A stretch of DNA of 64,000 bases, taken from the NCBI GenBank assembly GCA_036009625.1, contig DASYLJ010000092.1, forward strand, positions 12,504-76,503. Reading direction: 5' to 3'. The notes under the pieces are model-generated. The model had not been told where the DNA came from and ran no database searches. It saw nothing but the letters and a program-made list of their open reading frames with translations. Both the position numbers and the translations under genes were made by a program. This document shows, one piece after another, positions 33,927-42,429 of the stretch (the first letter of the stretch is position 1; each line of letters opens with the position of its first letter). The DNA comes from DASYLJ01 sp036009625. GTDB lineage: Bacteria > Desulfobacterota > Binatia > DP-6.

Positions 33927-35675
33927 CTACCGGCGGATCTCGCTCGCCGGCAGCACGCGACCGCCGAGCACGGTGCCCCACACCCGGATGTTGCGGACCT
34001 TCTCCGACGGCACGTCGAACGGATCCTGGTCGAGCACGGCGAAATCAGCGTACTTGCCGGGCGCGATGCTGCCGACCAGCTCCTCGACACCGAGCGTGTA
34101 GGCGGCGTCGATCGTCACCATGCGCATGGCCTGCTCGAGGCTGATGCGCTCGTCGGGGCCGCGAACCTGGCCGGAGAGCCCGCGACGATTGATCGCGATC
34201 CACATCTCCTCGAGCGGCAGCGGGGGTGCCACCGGGGTGTCGGTGTGCATCGACGTCGCCACACCGGAATCGACGAGCGTGCGTAGGCGCGCGGCGGTGA
34301 AGGCGCGCTCGGTACCGGTGTACGGCGCCGTCAGCTCGGAGCGGTAGTAGACATAGTAGGGGTTCACGCTGACGACGCCGCCGAGATTGCGGATGCGCCA
34401 CACCTGCTCCGGCGTCGAGATGCCGAAGTGCTCGAACGTGAAGCGGTGGTCGGCGCGCGGCTGCGCCGCCATGAGCCCGGCCAGCGCATCCACGGTGGCC
34501 TCGTTGCCGGCGTTGCCGTTGGTGTGCACGTGGATGTGGAAGCCTGCCTTCCACCACGGCAGGAAGGCGTCGACCATCTGGTCCGGCTGCGTGTTGAAGA
34601 AGCCGTCCCGGCCGTCGGTGTAGCCGGGGTTCGTCATCTCCATGCCGAGGCTCAGGTAGGAATCGTCGGCGAAGAACTTGACGCCGCGGAAGATCAGCTT
34701 GTCGGTGTTGCGCTTCGGCAGCCCCTGCACGAAGGCGATCGCCTGATCACCCTTCGCCGCCTGCATCGAACGCGCGTCGGACACCACCACGCAGCGCAGC
34801 GGGCTCGCCGGGTCGTTGAAGTACTTGTCGAACAGCACCTCTTCGGCCGCGAGGTCGGTGATGCCGTAGGCCAGCTCCGACGTCGTGGTGATGCCGTTCT
34901 GCCGGCTGAGGTCCATCAGGTACTTGATGTTCGGCAGCGCCACGTCGGGCTGGAGCAGTGCCGGCAGCGCACCGCCCAGGATGCGTTGCGCCGCGGCCGG
35001 ACCGAGGAACTGGCCGTTCGGCTCGCCGTCGGGGCCGGCCATGATACCGGCGGTCTTGGTGTCCTCCTTGATGACCGCGTACTTCGTGAGCGCGGCGGAG
35101 TTGGCGTAGACGAAGTGCTCCGACGCATCCCACACCAGGATCGGCTGCGTCGTCGAGATGGTGTCCAGGGCGGTCTTGTCGGGGTGCTTCCCGCCCATGG
35201 CGATGGTGTCGTAGCCCCACGCCAGCACCGTCTCGTCGGGCGTCTTCGTCTGCATCACGTACTCGCGCAGCTTCTTGATCGCGGCGTCGAGCGTCTTCAC
35301 GCCGGGAAACGGCGGGCCGTACGGGTTCGGGATCGGGAGATACGAGAGCAGCGGTCGCGTGAGTGCCGTGCCGCCGATCAGCGGGTGGCCGTGAGCCTCG
35401 ACGAAGCCCGGCATCAGCACCTTGTTCGCGAACGTGCGATCGACGGTGTACGGCGCGTTCGCCAGCCACGGTCGCAGATCGGCGAACGAGCCCACCGAGA
35501 CGATCCGGCCGTCACGCACCGCGACCGCCGTGGCCGTCGGCCAGCCGCGATCCATGGTGATGATCTTGCGGGCGATGAAGACGGTGATCGGTCGGACCGG
35601 CGGATGCTGCGCCGCCACGGGCATGGCCCAGAGCGACACGCACCACACCACCATGACCGCAGCAATCGTCCTCAT
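33927..35675 (-). CDS. Exported YtcJ-type amidohydrolase
   Basis: 582 residues, ATG 35675 with GAGGAGGTGGG upstream, and a signal peptide (VWCVSLWAMPVAAQ), so it acts in the periplasm. The N-terminal composite domain (ARKIITMDRGWPTATAVAVRDGRI) leads into a metal-dependent TIM barrel with GFVEAHGHP (HxH) and HIHVHTNGNAGNE. SMHTDTPV carries the last Asp, and GSIAPGKYADFAVLDQDP is the YtcJ/imidazolonepropionase-type ending. Relatives hydrolyse N-substituted formamides and other amides. It converges on the SDR pair with a 7-bp gap. Confidence 0.88.
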   Translation of the reverse strand: MRTIAAVMVVWCVSLWAMPVAAQHPPVRPITVFIARKIITMDRGWPTATAVAVRDGRIVSVGSFADLRPWLANAPYTVDRTFANKVLMPGFVEAHGHPLIGGTALTRPLLSYLPIPNPYGPPFPGVKTLDAAIKKLREYVMQTKTPDETVLAWGYDTIAMGGKHPDKTALDTISTTQPILVWDASEHFVYANSAALTKYAVIKEDTKTAGIMAGPDGEPNGQFLGPAAAQRILGGALPALLQPDVALPNIKYLMDLSRQNGITTTSELAYGITDLAAEEVLFDKYFNDPASPLRCVVVSDARSMQAAKGDQAIAFVQGLPKRNTDKLIFRGVKFFADDSYLSLGMEMTNPGYTDGRDGFFNTQPDQMVDAFLPWWKAGFHIHVHTNGNAGNEATVDALAGLMAAQPRADHRFTFEHFGISTPEQVWRIRNLGGVVSVNPYYVYYRSELTAPYTGTERAFTAARLRTLVDSGVATSMHTDTPVAPPLPLEEMWIAINRRGLSGQVRGPDERISLEQAMRMVTIDAAYTLGVEELVGSIAPGKYADFAVLDQDPFDVPSEKVRNIRVWGTVLGGRVLPASEIRR

Positions 35676-35777
35676 CCCACCTCCTCGGCCCCCTCATGGT
35701 TCGTCTGTCATCCTCCCGTGGGTGTCAAACATGGGCCGGTGTTCGCACGCGCGGCAGGATCGGCGTACTGCAGAGCC

Positions 35778-36281
35778 GTGGCGAGCCAGCCGACGCGGAT
35801 GGGATACGACGACGTCGCCGGTCGCGATCTCTACGCGCTCGACCTCGCCGGGGTGGACGATGCCGCGGCGACGATCAGCCTGCCGTCGCGGTACTTCGTC
35901 TGTCTGCTCGCCGGCGCGATGCACCGTCTGTCGGAGGGCGAGATCCACCGACTCGCGCGGCGTTTACTCGACGGGGGCGCCGTCTACCTGATCGCCTGGG
36001 GCCCGGCGGCCGGGCGCACGCACGGCCTGCTCCGGGACGCCGTGCTCATCGCCGAGCGCTCGCAGGCCGAGGACACGGTCGTGATGACGAGCGAGTACGG
36101 CGGCACGCTCGACGACGCGCTCGTCTTCCTGCTGTCCGAAGCGACGCCGTCGGCCGCCTACCTCGACTCCTGCCGGGCGGCGCTGGTGGTGACGGTGGAC
36201 GCGGCGGTCGAGGCGTCGCTGGTCGCGCGTGTGCTCGAAGCCCCGGCCGAGTTTCTGGCGCGCATGACGGCGCCGGGCTAG
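35778..36281 (+). CDS. Small DUF7684-like protein of unknown function
   Basis: 167 residues, probably from GTG 35778 (ATG 35799 is an alternative). The sequence has alternating strands and helices: LPSRYFVCLLAGAMHRLSEG, VYLIAWGPAAGRTHGLLRD, TVVMTSEYGGTLDDALVFLL. I associate this layout with the uncharacterised DUF7684 group, but am not certain. There are no catalytic motifs and no signal peptide. Its TAG stop shares CTAG with the convergent SDR. Confidence 0.6.
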   Translation: MASQPTRMGYDDVAGRDLYALDLAGVDDAAATISLPSRYFVCLLAGAMHRLSEGEIHRLARRLLDGGAVYLIAWGPAAGRTHGLLRDAVLIAERSQAEDTVVMTSEYGGTLDDALVFLLSEATPSAAYLDSCRAALVVTVDAAVEASLVARVLEAPAEFLARMTAPG

Positions 36282-37054
36282 TCGAACGGCCAGTTCGTCG
36301 TTTCCGTCCCGCCGTCCACCTCGACCACCTTGCCGGTGACCCAGCCGCCCGCCGGCGAGCACAGCCAGAGGGCCGCGAGGGCGATGTCCTCGACCGAGCC
36401 GATGCGCTGCATCGGCGTCATCCGCTCCATGTCGGCGCGGATCTCGTCGGTGAGGAACGGGCGCAGGGCCGACGTCTCGACGGCGCCGACGGCGAGCGCG
36501 TTGACGCGCACGCGCGGTGCGAACTCGGCGGCGAGCTGGCGGGTCAGGAAGGAGAGGGCGGCCTTCACGGTGCCGTAGGCGGCGAAGTTCTTGCGCACGA
36601 TGCGTCCCGCCGCGGACGAGATGTTGAGGACGGCGCCGCCGTGGCCGGCGAGCATGTGGGGCAGGCAGGCGCGCGTCAGGACCACGGCCGACTCGAGGTT
36701 GAACTTGATGCACCACTGCCACGATGCGAGGTCGGTCTCGAGGAACGGCATCGGCGGATAGCCGCCGGCGTTGTTGACGAGGAGGTCGATGCGACCGAAC
36801 TCGTCCATCGCCCGCGTCGCGAGCGCCTCGAGCTGTGTCAGATCCGTGACATCGCACGGGACCGCCAACGCGCGGCTGCCGAAGGCGCGCGCGCGCTCGG
36901 CCGTCGCCTCGATCTCCTTGTCCGTGCGCGCCGCGCACACGACGTTCGCGCCCATCTCGGCAAATGCCAGCGCGATGCCCTGACCGATGCCGCGGCCGGC
37001 ACCGGTGACGACCGCGACCTGATCCTTCATCCTGAACCGATCCAATAGTGCCAT
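36278..37054 (-). CDS. SDR oxidoreductase, hydroxysteroid-dehydrogenase-like
   Basis: 258 residues from ATG 37054. TGAGRGIGQGIALAFAEMGA is the NAD(P) loop. VNNAGGY, ISSAAGRIVRKNFAAYGTVK and DGGTETTNWPFD follow; catalytic Tyr and Lys are in YGTVK. The layout is closest to 7-alpha-hydroxysteroid or 3-oxoacyl-ACP reductase-type SDRs; the substrate is not defined. The short (75 bp) divergent gap to the thaumatin-like gene must hold both promoters. Confidence 0.88.
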   Translation of the reverse strand: MALLDRFRMKDQVAVVTGAGRGIGQGIALAFAEMGANVVCAARTDKEIEATAERARAFGSRALAVPCDVTDLTQLEALATRAMDEFGRIDLLVNNAGGYPPMPFLETDLASWQWCIKFNLESAVVLTRACLPHMLAGHGGAVLNISSAAGRIVRKNFAAYGTVKAALSFLTRQLAAEFAPRVRVNALAVGAVETSALRPFLTDEIRADMERMTPMQRIGSVEDIALAALWLCSPAGGWVTGKVVEVDGGTETTNWPFD

Positions 37055-37129
37055 GGCGATGCGATCGCCCGGCACACGGGGCGGAGTCAAGTGTTTTACC
37101 CTCGACGGTGCGCCGGCTAGCTTGGGGGC

Positions 37130-39190
37130 ATGCGAGTCATGGGTGTGGTGGTGGGGTTGATGGTGATGCTCGGCGTACCGTCGGTGCGTGCGCAGTCGGC
37201 GTGCGATCCGACGACGCAGCTCACGTACACGTTCACGAGCGCGTGTCCCGAGCCGATCTGGATCGGCCAGCGCAGTACCGGCGATTCGACCGCCTACCCA
37301 CCGCAGTCGGGCAATTGGGCGCTCGCCGGCACGTGCGCAACCAACGCGGATTGCCCGTCGGGTGCCTGCGACACGTCGTCGGGCGCGTGCACCTGCGCGT
37401 CCGCGAGTGATTGTCCCGGCGGCGCGGCCTGCGGTGCCGACGACAAGTGCGTCACCACGGCGGTCTTCTGCATGCCGCAGAGCTGGAGCTCGGGAACGTT
37501 CTGGCCCCGCACCGGCTGCACGCTCGATACGTCGGTCACGCCCGCATCGCTCTCGTGCGCCACCGGCCAGTGCAACGGCGCCGGCAGCGTCGGGCTCCTC
37601 GACTGCAGCGTCGGCAACGGCGCCGGCTCGCCGACGAATCCCGTGACGCAGTTCGAGGTGACGTCGACCGCGACCGCCGTCAACTACGACGTGAGTCTCG
37701 CCGCCGGGTACAACGTCGAAACCGCGGCAACGCCCGTCGGCGGCGGCGCCGTCGTCCCCGGCACCACCGACATCGCCGCCTGCGACACGGCCGGTTGCAC
37801 GGCAGATCTCAACGCCTCGTGCCCCGAGGCATTGCAGGTGCTCGATGGCTCGACGGTCATCGGCTGCCTCGATCCGTGTACCCGCTGCCAGCGGGCGGAT
37901 CCCCCCAGCGCGCTCGGATGTGGCGACCTCGTTCCCGACCAGTGGACCTGTGGCGTCGAGAGCGGAACGGTCACCACGCTCGACCTCTATTGTGCGAAGA
38001 ACTTCGTCGACGGTTCGGCGCAGGCATCGCCCAACCAGGGCGTTCCCACGGCCTTCTCGCAGCTCGACTGCGCGCCGGGGTTGACGTTCGTCATCCCCAC
38101 GTTTGCGACCGCGTACTCGCTGCCCGTCGACATGGGCGTCTGCCTGTGGACGACGCCACCCCAGTCCGGGATTCCGCACTTCAACGAGAACGGCTGGTTC
38201 GACGCGGCATCGACGACGACGATGAACTGTGGCGGCGTGCCGCCGGACTATGTCCCGCTGGCGGATGGCACGGCGTGCGGGGGCTATCTGACGCCGCAGT
38301 CGGACGGCGGCTACTACGAGGGGGCGCTCGGCTACACCTGCCAGACCGCGACCTACGCGGTGACCGGAGGCACGCAGGTGTCCCACCTCTGCCTGCCCCC
38401 GAGGACGAGCGGACTCGGCACGTGTCAGGCCGACACGCTGGGCAACGTGCCCCTCTACACCGCGGCCGCCGGCGTCTCGAATCCGTCGTGGCTCTTCACT
38501 GCCAAGCAGGCTGGTGGCGGCACCACGTCCTACTACGTGCCGTTCAAGACCGCGTGTCAGGCTGCCTACGCGTGGCAGTACGACGACGCGTCGGCCGGCT
38601 TCGGGTGCGATCCGGCGGTCGTCGCCTCCGGCGGGCCGGCGTTTTCGGGCTTCGACGTGACGTTCTGCGGCGCCGAGACGCCCGGTGGTGGCGGAGGCGG
38701 TGGCAACGGCCCGACGCCGAACGCCGTGGCCGCGCTCAGCGTGAAGGGTCGCGCCGCCAAGCTCGATCGCAGCGGGCGCGGTGTCGTCCGCATCAAGGGC
38801 CTGACGACGCTGTCGACCACCGTCGCGATCGAGGAGGCCACCGTGACGCTGACGGACCTCCTCGACGAGGTCGGTGCCGCGGGCGAGCTGGTGACGGACG
38901 GCGACGAGCTCACGCTGACGCCGCGCAAGCGCAAGAAGAAGGTCGCGATCTTCGAGACCGACGCCGGCGTCGAGCCGCGGCTGAAGGTCGTCCTGCACCG
39001 GCCGCGCCCGGACGCGGAGAAGGTGAAGGTGATCGTCATCGGCCGTCGCGCCACCATCGCGAAGCCCACCGTGTGCACCGACGCGGTGGCGATCGAGACG
39101 GCACTGATCGTCAGCGCCGGCGCCACCAACACGCGCGTCGGCACCGTCGGCCCGTGGCAGTGCAAGCCGAAGGCGCTGCACGCGAAGTAG
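37130..39190 (+). CDS. Exported thaumatin-like protein with Cys-rich insertion
   Basis: 686 residues with a signal peptide (about 1-22). The mature part matches the thaumatin/PR-5 pattern: FTSACPEPIWIGQ, SSGTFWPRTGC, ATGQCNGAGSVGLLDC, NYDVSLAAGYNVE, a Cys-rich domain II, and near the end YYVPFKTACQAAYAWQYDD with FDVTFCG. Between the first strands and the WPRTGC element sits an extra block of about 40 residues with eight or more Cys (residues about 68-107). After a Gly-rich linker near 515 comes a basic C-terminal module of about 165 residues. Plant relatives are antifungal or glucan-binding; a similar role here is inference. Confidence 0.82.
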   Translation: MRVMGVVVGLMVMLGVPSVRAQSACDPTTQLTYTFTSACPEPIWIGQRSTGDSTAYPPQSGNWALAGTCATNADCPSGACDTSSGACTCASASDCPGGAACGADDKCVTTAVFCMPQSWSSGTFWPRTGCTLDTSVTPASLSCATGQCNGAGSVGLLDCSVGNGAGSPTNPVTQFEVTSTATAVNYDVSLAAGYNVETAATPVGGGAVVPGTTDIAACDTAGCTADLNASCPEALQVLDGSTVIGCLDPCTRCQRADPPSALGCGDLVPDQWTCGVESGTVTTLDLYCAKNFVDGSAQASPNQGVPTAFSQLDCAPGLTFVIPTFATAYSLPVDMGVCLWTTPPQSGIPHFNENGWFDAASTTTMNCGGVPPDYVPLADGTACGGYLTPQSDGGYYEGALGYTCQTATYAVTGGTQVSHLCLPPRTSGLGTCQADTLGNVPLYTAAAGVSNPSWLFTAKQAGGGTTSYYVPFKTACQAAYAWQYDDASAGFGCDPAVVASGGPAFSGFDVTFCGAETPGGGGGGGNGPTPNAVAALSVKGRAAKLDRSGRGVVRIKGLTTLSTTVAIEEATVTLTDLLDEVGAAGELVTDGDELTLTPRKRKKKVAIFETDAGVEPRLKVVLHRPRPDAEKVKVIVIGRRATIAKPTVCTDAVAIETALIVSAGATNTRVGTVGPWQCKPKALHAK

Positions 39191-40411
39191 CTACGCGACG
39201 GCGCCCGATACCCGCAGGGCGATGATGCGGTCCATGTCCATCCCCAGCTCCTGGAGGATGTCGTCGCCGTGCTCGTTGAGCTCCGGGCCGCGACGCGTGG
39301 GCGTGGGCTGCTCGTCGAACTGGACGGGTGTGGCCACGAGCTCGAAGTCGGTGCCGTCGCGCGTCGTCGCGCGGGTCACGTAGCCGTTCGCGCGTGCCTG
39401 CGGGTCGTCGGCCACCTCGATCGCGTTCTGCACGGGGGCCCACTGCCCGCGGAGCGTCTGGAAGCGTTCGGTCCACTCGACGAGGGTGCGCCCCTTGAAC
39501 ACGTCGCGCAGGATTTCCACCGCCGCCGAGCCGTTGGCGGCGAGGTGCTCGACGCTGTCGAAGCGCGGGTCCTGCGCCAGCTCGGGGCGATCGATGTGCG
39601 CGCAGAAGTCGGGCCAGTAGTGGAACGCCTGCAGCATGACGAGGCTCACGAAGCGTCGGTCGCTGGTCTCGTAGGTGGCGACCAGCGGATTGAACGACGC
39701 GGTACCGCCGGGCATCGGCGTCGACCAGGCGGTCTTCGACTGGCGTGAGAGCGCGATGCCGGCCGACAACGCCCACATGCCGGTGGCGAGCAGCGACACG
39801 TCGACGACCGACGGCTCGCCGGTGCGCTCGCGCTTGAGCAGCGCGGCGGCGATGCCGCCGGCGATGGTCATGCCGCCCATCGAATCGCCCCACGCCGGAC
39901 CGGGCTGCGGCAGGATGCCCGGCAGCTCGGCCGGCGTGACGCTGGCGGCGTTACCGGCGCGGCACCAGAAGGCGGTCTGGTCGTAGCCGCCGCGGTCGCG
40001 ATCGGGGCCGCGGACGCCGAACGCCGTCCCGCGCACGTAGATGATCTTCGAGTTCACGGCGCGGATGTCGGCGACGTCGATGCGCAGCCGAGCCAGGATG
40101 CCGGGCAGCTTGTTGGTGAGGAACACGTCGCTGCGGCGGACGAGGGCGTAGAGCACCTCGAGGCCGTCCGGATGGGTGAGATCGATGCCGATCGATCGCT
40201 TGCCGCGGTTCGAGTGCTCGGAGAGCACGTGGACGCTCGACGACAGCTTCATCACGCCGGTGCGGCCGAGGCCGCGCATGGCGTCGCCGCGCTCGGGATG
40301 CTCGACCTTGACGACGTCGGCGCCCCAATCGGAAAGCACGGCCGAGGCCGCGGGCACGAACGTGTGCTCTGCCACCTCGAGCACGCGGATGCCCTTCATC
40401 ACGTCGGTCAT
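39191..40411 (-). CDS. Family III CoA-transferase (CaiB/BaiF type)
   Basis: 406 residues, the normal length of the family. The N-terminus VLEVAEHTFVPAASAVLSDW leads to GADVVKVEHPERGDAMRG, the CoA-binding signature. NRGKRSIGIDLTHPDG is the second family motif, and the catalytic Asp is probably that of WGDSMGGMTIAGG. These enzymes move CoA between carboxylic acids, for example in carnitine, bile-acid or aromatic-acid catabolism. The start ATG overlaps the TetR gene stop by 4 bp (ATGA), so the regulator and enzyme are one transcript. Confidence 0.92.
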   Translation of the reverse strand: MTDVMKGIRVLEVAEHTFVPAASAVLSDWGADVVKVEHPERGDAMRGLGRTGVMKLSSSVHVLSEHSNRGKRSIGIDLTHPDGLEVLYALVRRSDVFLTNKLPGILARLRIDVADIRAVNSKIIYVRGTAFGVRGPDRDRGGYDQTAFWCRAGNAASVTPAELPGILPQPGPAWGDSMGGMTIAGGIAAALLKRERTGEPSVVDVSLLATGMWALSAGIALSRQSKTAWSTPMPGGTASFNPLVATYETSDRRFVSLVMLQAFHYWPDFCAHIDRPELAQDPRFDSVEHLAANGSAAVEILRDVFKGRTLVEWTERFQTLRGQWAPVQNAIEVADDPQARANGYVTRATTRDGTDFELVATPVQFDEQPTPTRRGPELNEHGDDILQELGMDMDRIIALRVSGAVA

Positions 40412-41106
40412 GTGGATGGGGTCCTCTCGTCTGCGACCACCGCGCGCCGGCAGAACTCCCAGACGGTGTCGGCCATGGCCTCGGTGCGTCGTTCGGCGTT
40501 GACGAGCAGTGCGTGGTGCAGCGTCGACGACACCAGGTTGTGGATGAGCGCCGCCGTCTCGCGCAGCTCCAGCGGACGACAGCGTCCCGCGGCCACGCCC
40601 GCGGCGAGCTGCTCGGCGATGAGATCGGTCAGCGGCTGGAGTGCGCGGCCGAGCTCCACCGGTCGCGCCTCCGCGAGACGGAGGTGCTCGCGGCTCATGG
40701 CCGTGCTCTGTGCGACGTCCTGCTCGGCGCAGGCGTTGAAGATCATGGTGGTCACGACGAACCGCAGCCGGTCGAGCGCATCCGGGATGGGCTCGAGCGC
40801 GGCCCGGTACTTGTCGGCCGCCATCCGGATCGTCTGCTCGAACACGGCGAGCAGCAGGTCGTCCTTGCTCTGGAAGCGGGCATAGAAGGCGCGGCGCGAG
40901 AGCCCGGTGCGCTGCAGGAGCGTGCGCAGCGTCAGCCCGTCGATGCCGGTTTCGCCGACGATGACCGCTCCGGCCTCGACGAACTTACGGCTACGCTGCA
41001 GGAAGCGCTCGCGGGCGCCGCGAACCATCTGGTCGAGCGCGCGCTCCTCCCAGGCGGCATCCGGATGCGCGGCGCGGGTCGCCTTCTGCTGTGGGCCCGT
41101 GGCCAT
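40408..41106 (-). CDS. TetR-family transcriptional regulator
   Basis: 232 residues. The N-terminal TetR helix-turn-helix spans about 33-80: KFVEAGAVIVGETGIDGLTL, then LQRTGLSRRAFYARFQSKDD, ending in LLLAVFE. The larger C-terminal helical ligand-binding domain is variable, as usual. It overlaps the downstream CoA-transferase (ATGA) and faces the P450-amidohydrolase-OsmC operon across 115 bp. It most likely represses both directions until a pathway substrate or CoA ester binds. Confidence 0.9.
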   Translation of the reverse strand: MATGPQQKATRAAHPDAAWEERALDQMVRGARERFLQRSRKFVEAGAVIVGETGIDGLTLRTLLQRTGLSRRAFYARFQSKDDLLLAVFEQTIRMAADKYRAALEPIPDALDRLRFVVTTMIFNACAEQDVAQSTAMSREHLRLAEARPVELGRALQPLTDLIAEQLAAGVAAGRCRPLELRETAALIHNLVSSTLHHALLVNAERRTEAMADTVWEFCRRAVVADERTPST

Positions 41107-41221
41107 CCGAAGGTGGCCGTATCATGAGAACGCTGGTCCCACAATCGATTTCGACGGGATCGGACCCTGGTGCGAAAGGCTTGCCAATCCTGACGGCATC
41201 ATGCGATAGGCCGGAAGAACG
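41107..41221. promoter_or_regulatory. Divergent control region between TetR gene and P450 operon
   Basis: 115 bp holding both promoters and presumably the TetR operator. A possible plus-strand pair is TTGCCA at 41181 and GATAGG at 41205 with 18-bp spacing, which is weak. I found no long perfect palindrome. Confidence 0.45.
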
Positions 41222-42415
41222 ATGGTCTCGGACGTCTACTACGACCCGTACGACTACCAGATCGACGTCGAGCCCCATCCGACGTGGCGGCGCATGCGGG
41301 ACGAGGTGCCGCTGTACCGCAACGAGCGGTACGATTTCTGGGCCCTGTCGCGCTTCCAGGACGTGCTCGACGCCAGCATCGACCACGGCACGTACTCGTC
41401 GGCGCGGGGCACGGTGCTCGAATTCATGCGGACGGAGATCCCCGCCACCATGCGGCCGATGATCTTCATCGATCCGCCAGAGCACTCGCGCCTGCGCGCG
41501 CTCGTCAGCCGCGCCTTCTCGCCGCGACGCATCGCCGCGCTGGAGCGCAGCACGCGCGAGATCGTGTGTGGGTATCTCGATGCCTACGTCGGTGGGAGCG
41601 GCTTCGACTTCGTCGCCGACTTCGGGGCCAAGGTGCCGATGATGGTCATCAGCAGCATGCTCGGCGTGCCGCTGGAGGATCGCGACCAGCTCCGCGAGTG
41701 GATGGATATCCTGTTGCACCGCGAGCCGGGCGAGATCGATCCGGCGCAGCGCATGATGGAGTACGGCGCCAAGGTGTTCGGCTACATGGCCGGCTACGTC
41801 GCCGACCGTCGCACGACGCCGCGCGATGACGTCATGACCGATCTCCTCCACGCCGAGATCGACGACGCCGATGGCGTGAAGCGTCGTCTCACCGAGGCAG
41901 AGCTGCTCTCGTTCATCATGCTGCTCGCCGGTGCCGGCAACGAGACCGTGGCGCGACTGCTCGGCTGGGCGGGCGCCACGCTGGCGCGCTTCCCCGACGA
42001 ACGCGCCAAGCTCGTGCGGCAACCCGAGCTCATTCCCAACGCGGTGGAGGAGCTCCTGCGCTACGAGCCGCCGTCACCGGTGCAGGCACGCACCGTGATG
42101 CGCGACGTCACGTGGCACGGCCACACGGTGCCCGAGGGCGCCGTGATGCTGCTCCTCACGGGCTCGGCGGGCCGCGACGAGCGCCAGTACGACGACCCCG
42201 ACCGTTTCGACGTCGAGCGCCGATTCGATCGCCACATCTCCTTCGGCTACGGCGCCCACTTCTGCCTCGGTGCTGCGCTGGCGCGTCTGGAGGGACGGAT
42301 CGCGCTCGAGGAGACGCTCGCGCGCTTCCCCACCTGGGACGTCGACTGGAGCGCCACGGAGCACGTCCACACCAGCACGGTGCGTGGCTACGCCAAGCTC
42401 CCCATCCGGTTCTGA
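41222..42415 (+). CDS. Cytochrome P450
   Basis: 397 residues. The I-helix is LLAGAGNETVARLLGW, the K-helix VEELLRYEPPSPVQ (ExxR), and the haem loop ISFGYGAHFCLGAALARLEG with the Cys ligand. PPEHSRLRALVSRAFSPRR is also typical. Like the first P450 it is a soluble, ferredoxin-dependent class I enzyme, but sequence identity between the two is low. It is followed at 14 bp by an amidohydrolase and then OsmC, and is controlled from the shared intergenic region by the TetR protein. The substrate is unknown; a steroid, terpenoid or aromatic is plausible given the CoA-transferase next to it. Confidence 0.92.
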   Translation: MVSDVYYDPYDYQIDVEPHPTWRRMRDEVPLYRNERYDFWALSRFQDVLDASIDHGTYSSARGTVLEFMRTEIPATMRPMIFIDPPEHSRLRALVSRAFSPRRIAALERSTREIVCGYLDAYVGGSGFDFVADFGAKVPMMVISSMLGVPLEDRDQLREWMDILLHREPGEIDPAQRMMEYGAKVFGYMAGYVADRRTTPRDDVMTDLLHAEIDDADGVKRRLTEAELLSFIMLLAGAGNETVARLLGWAGATLARFPDERAKLVRQPELIPNAVEELLRYEPPSPVQARTVMRDVTWHGHTVPEGAVMLLLTGSAGRDERQYDDPDRFDVERRFDRHISFGYGAHFCLGAALARLEGRIALEETLARFPTWDVDWSATEHVHTSTVRGYAKLPIRF

Positions 42416-42429
42416 CAAAGGGAATCGCC

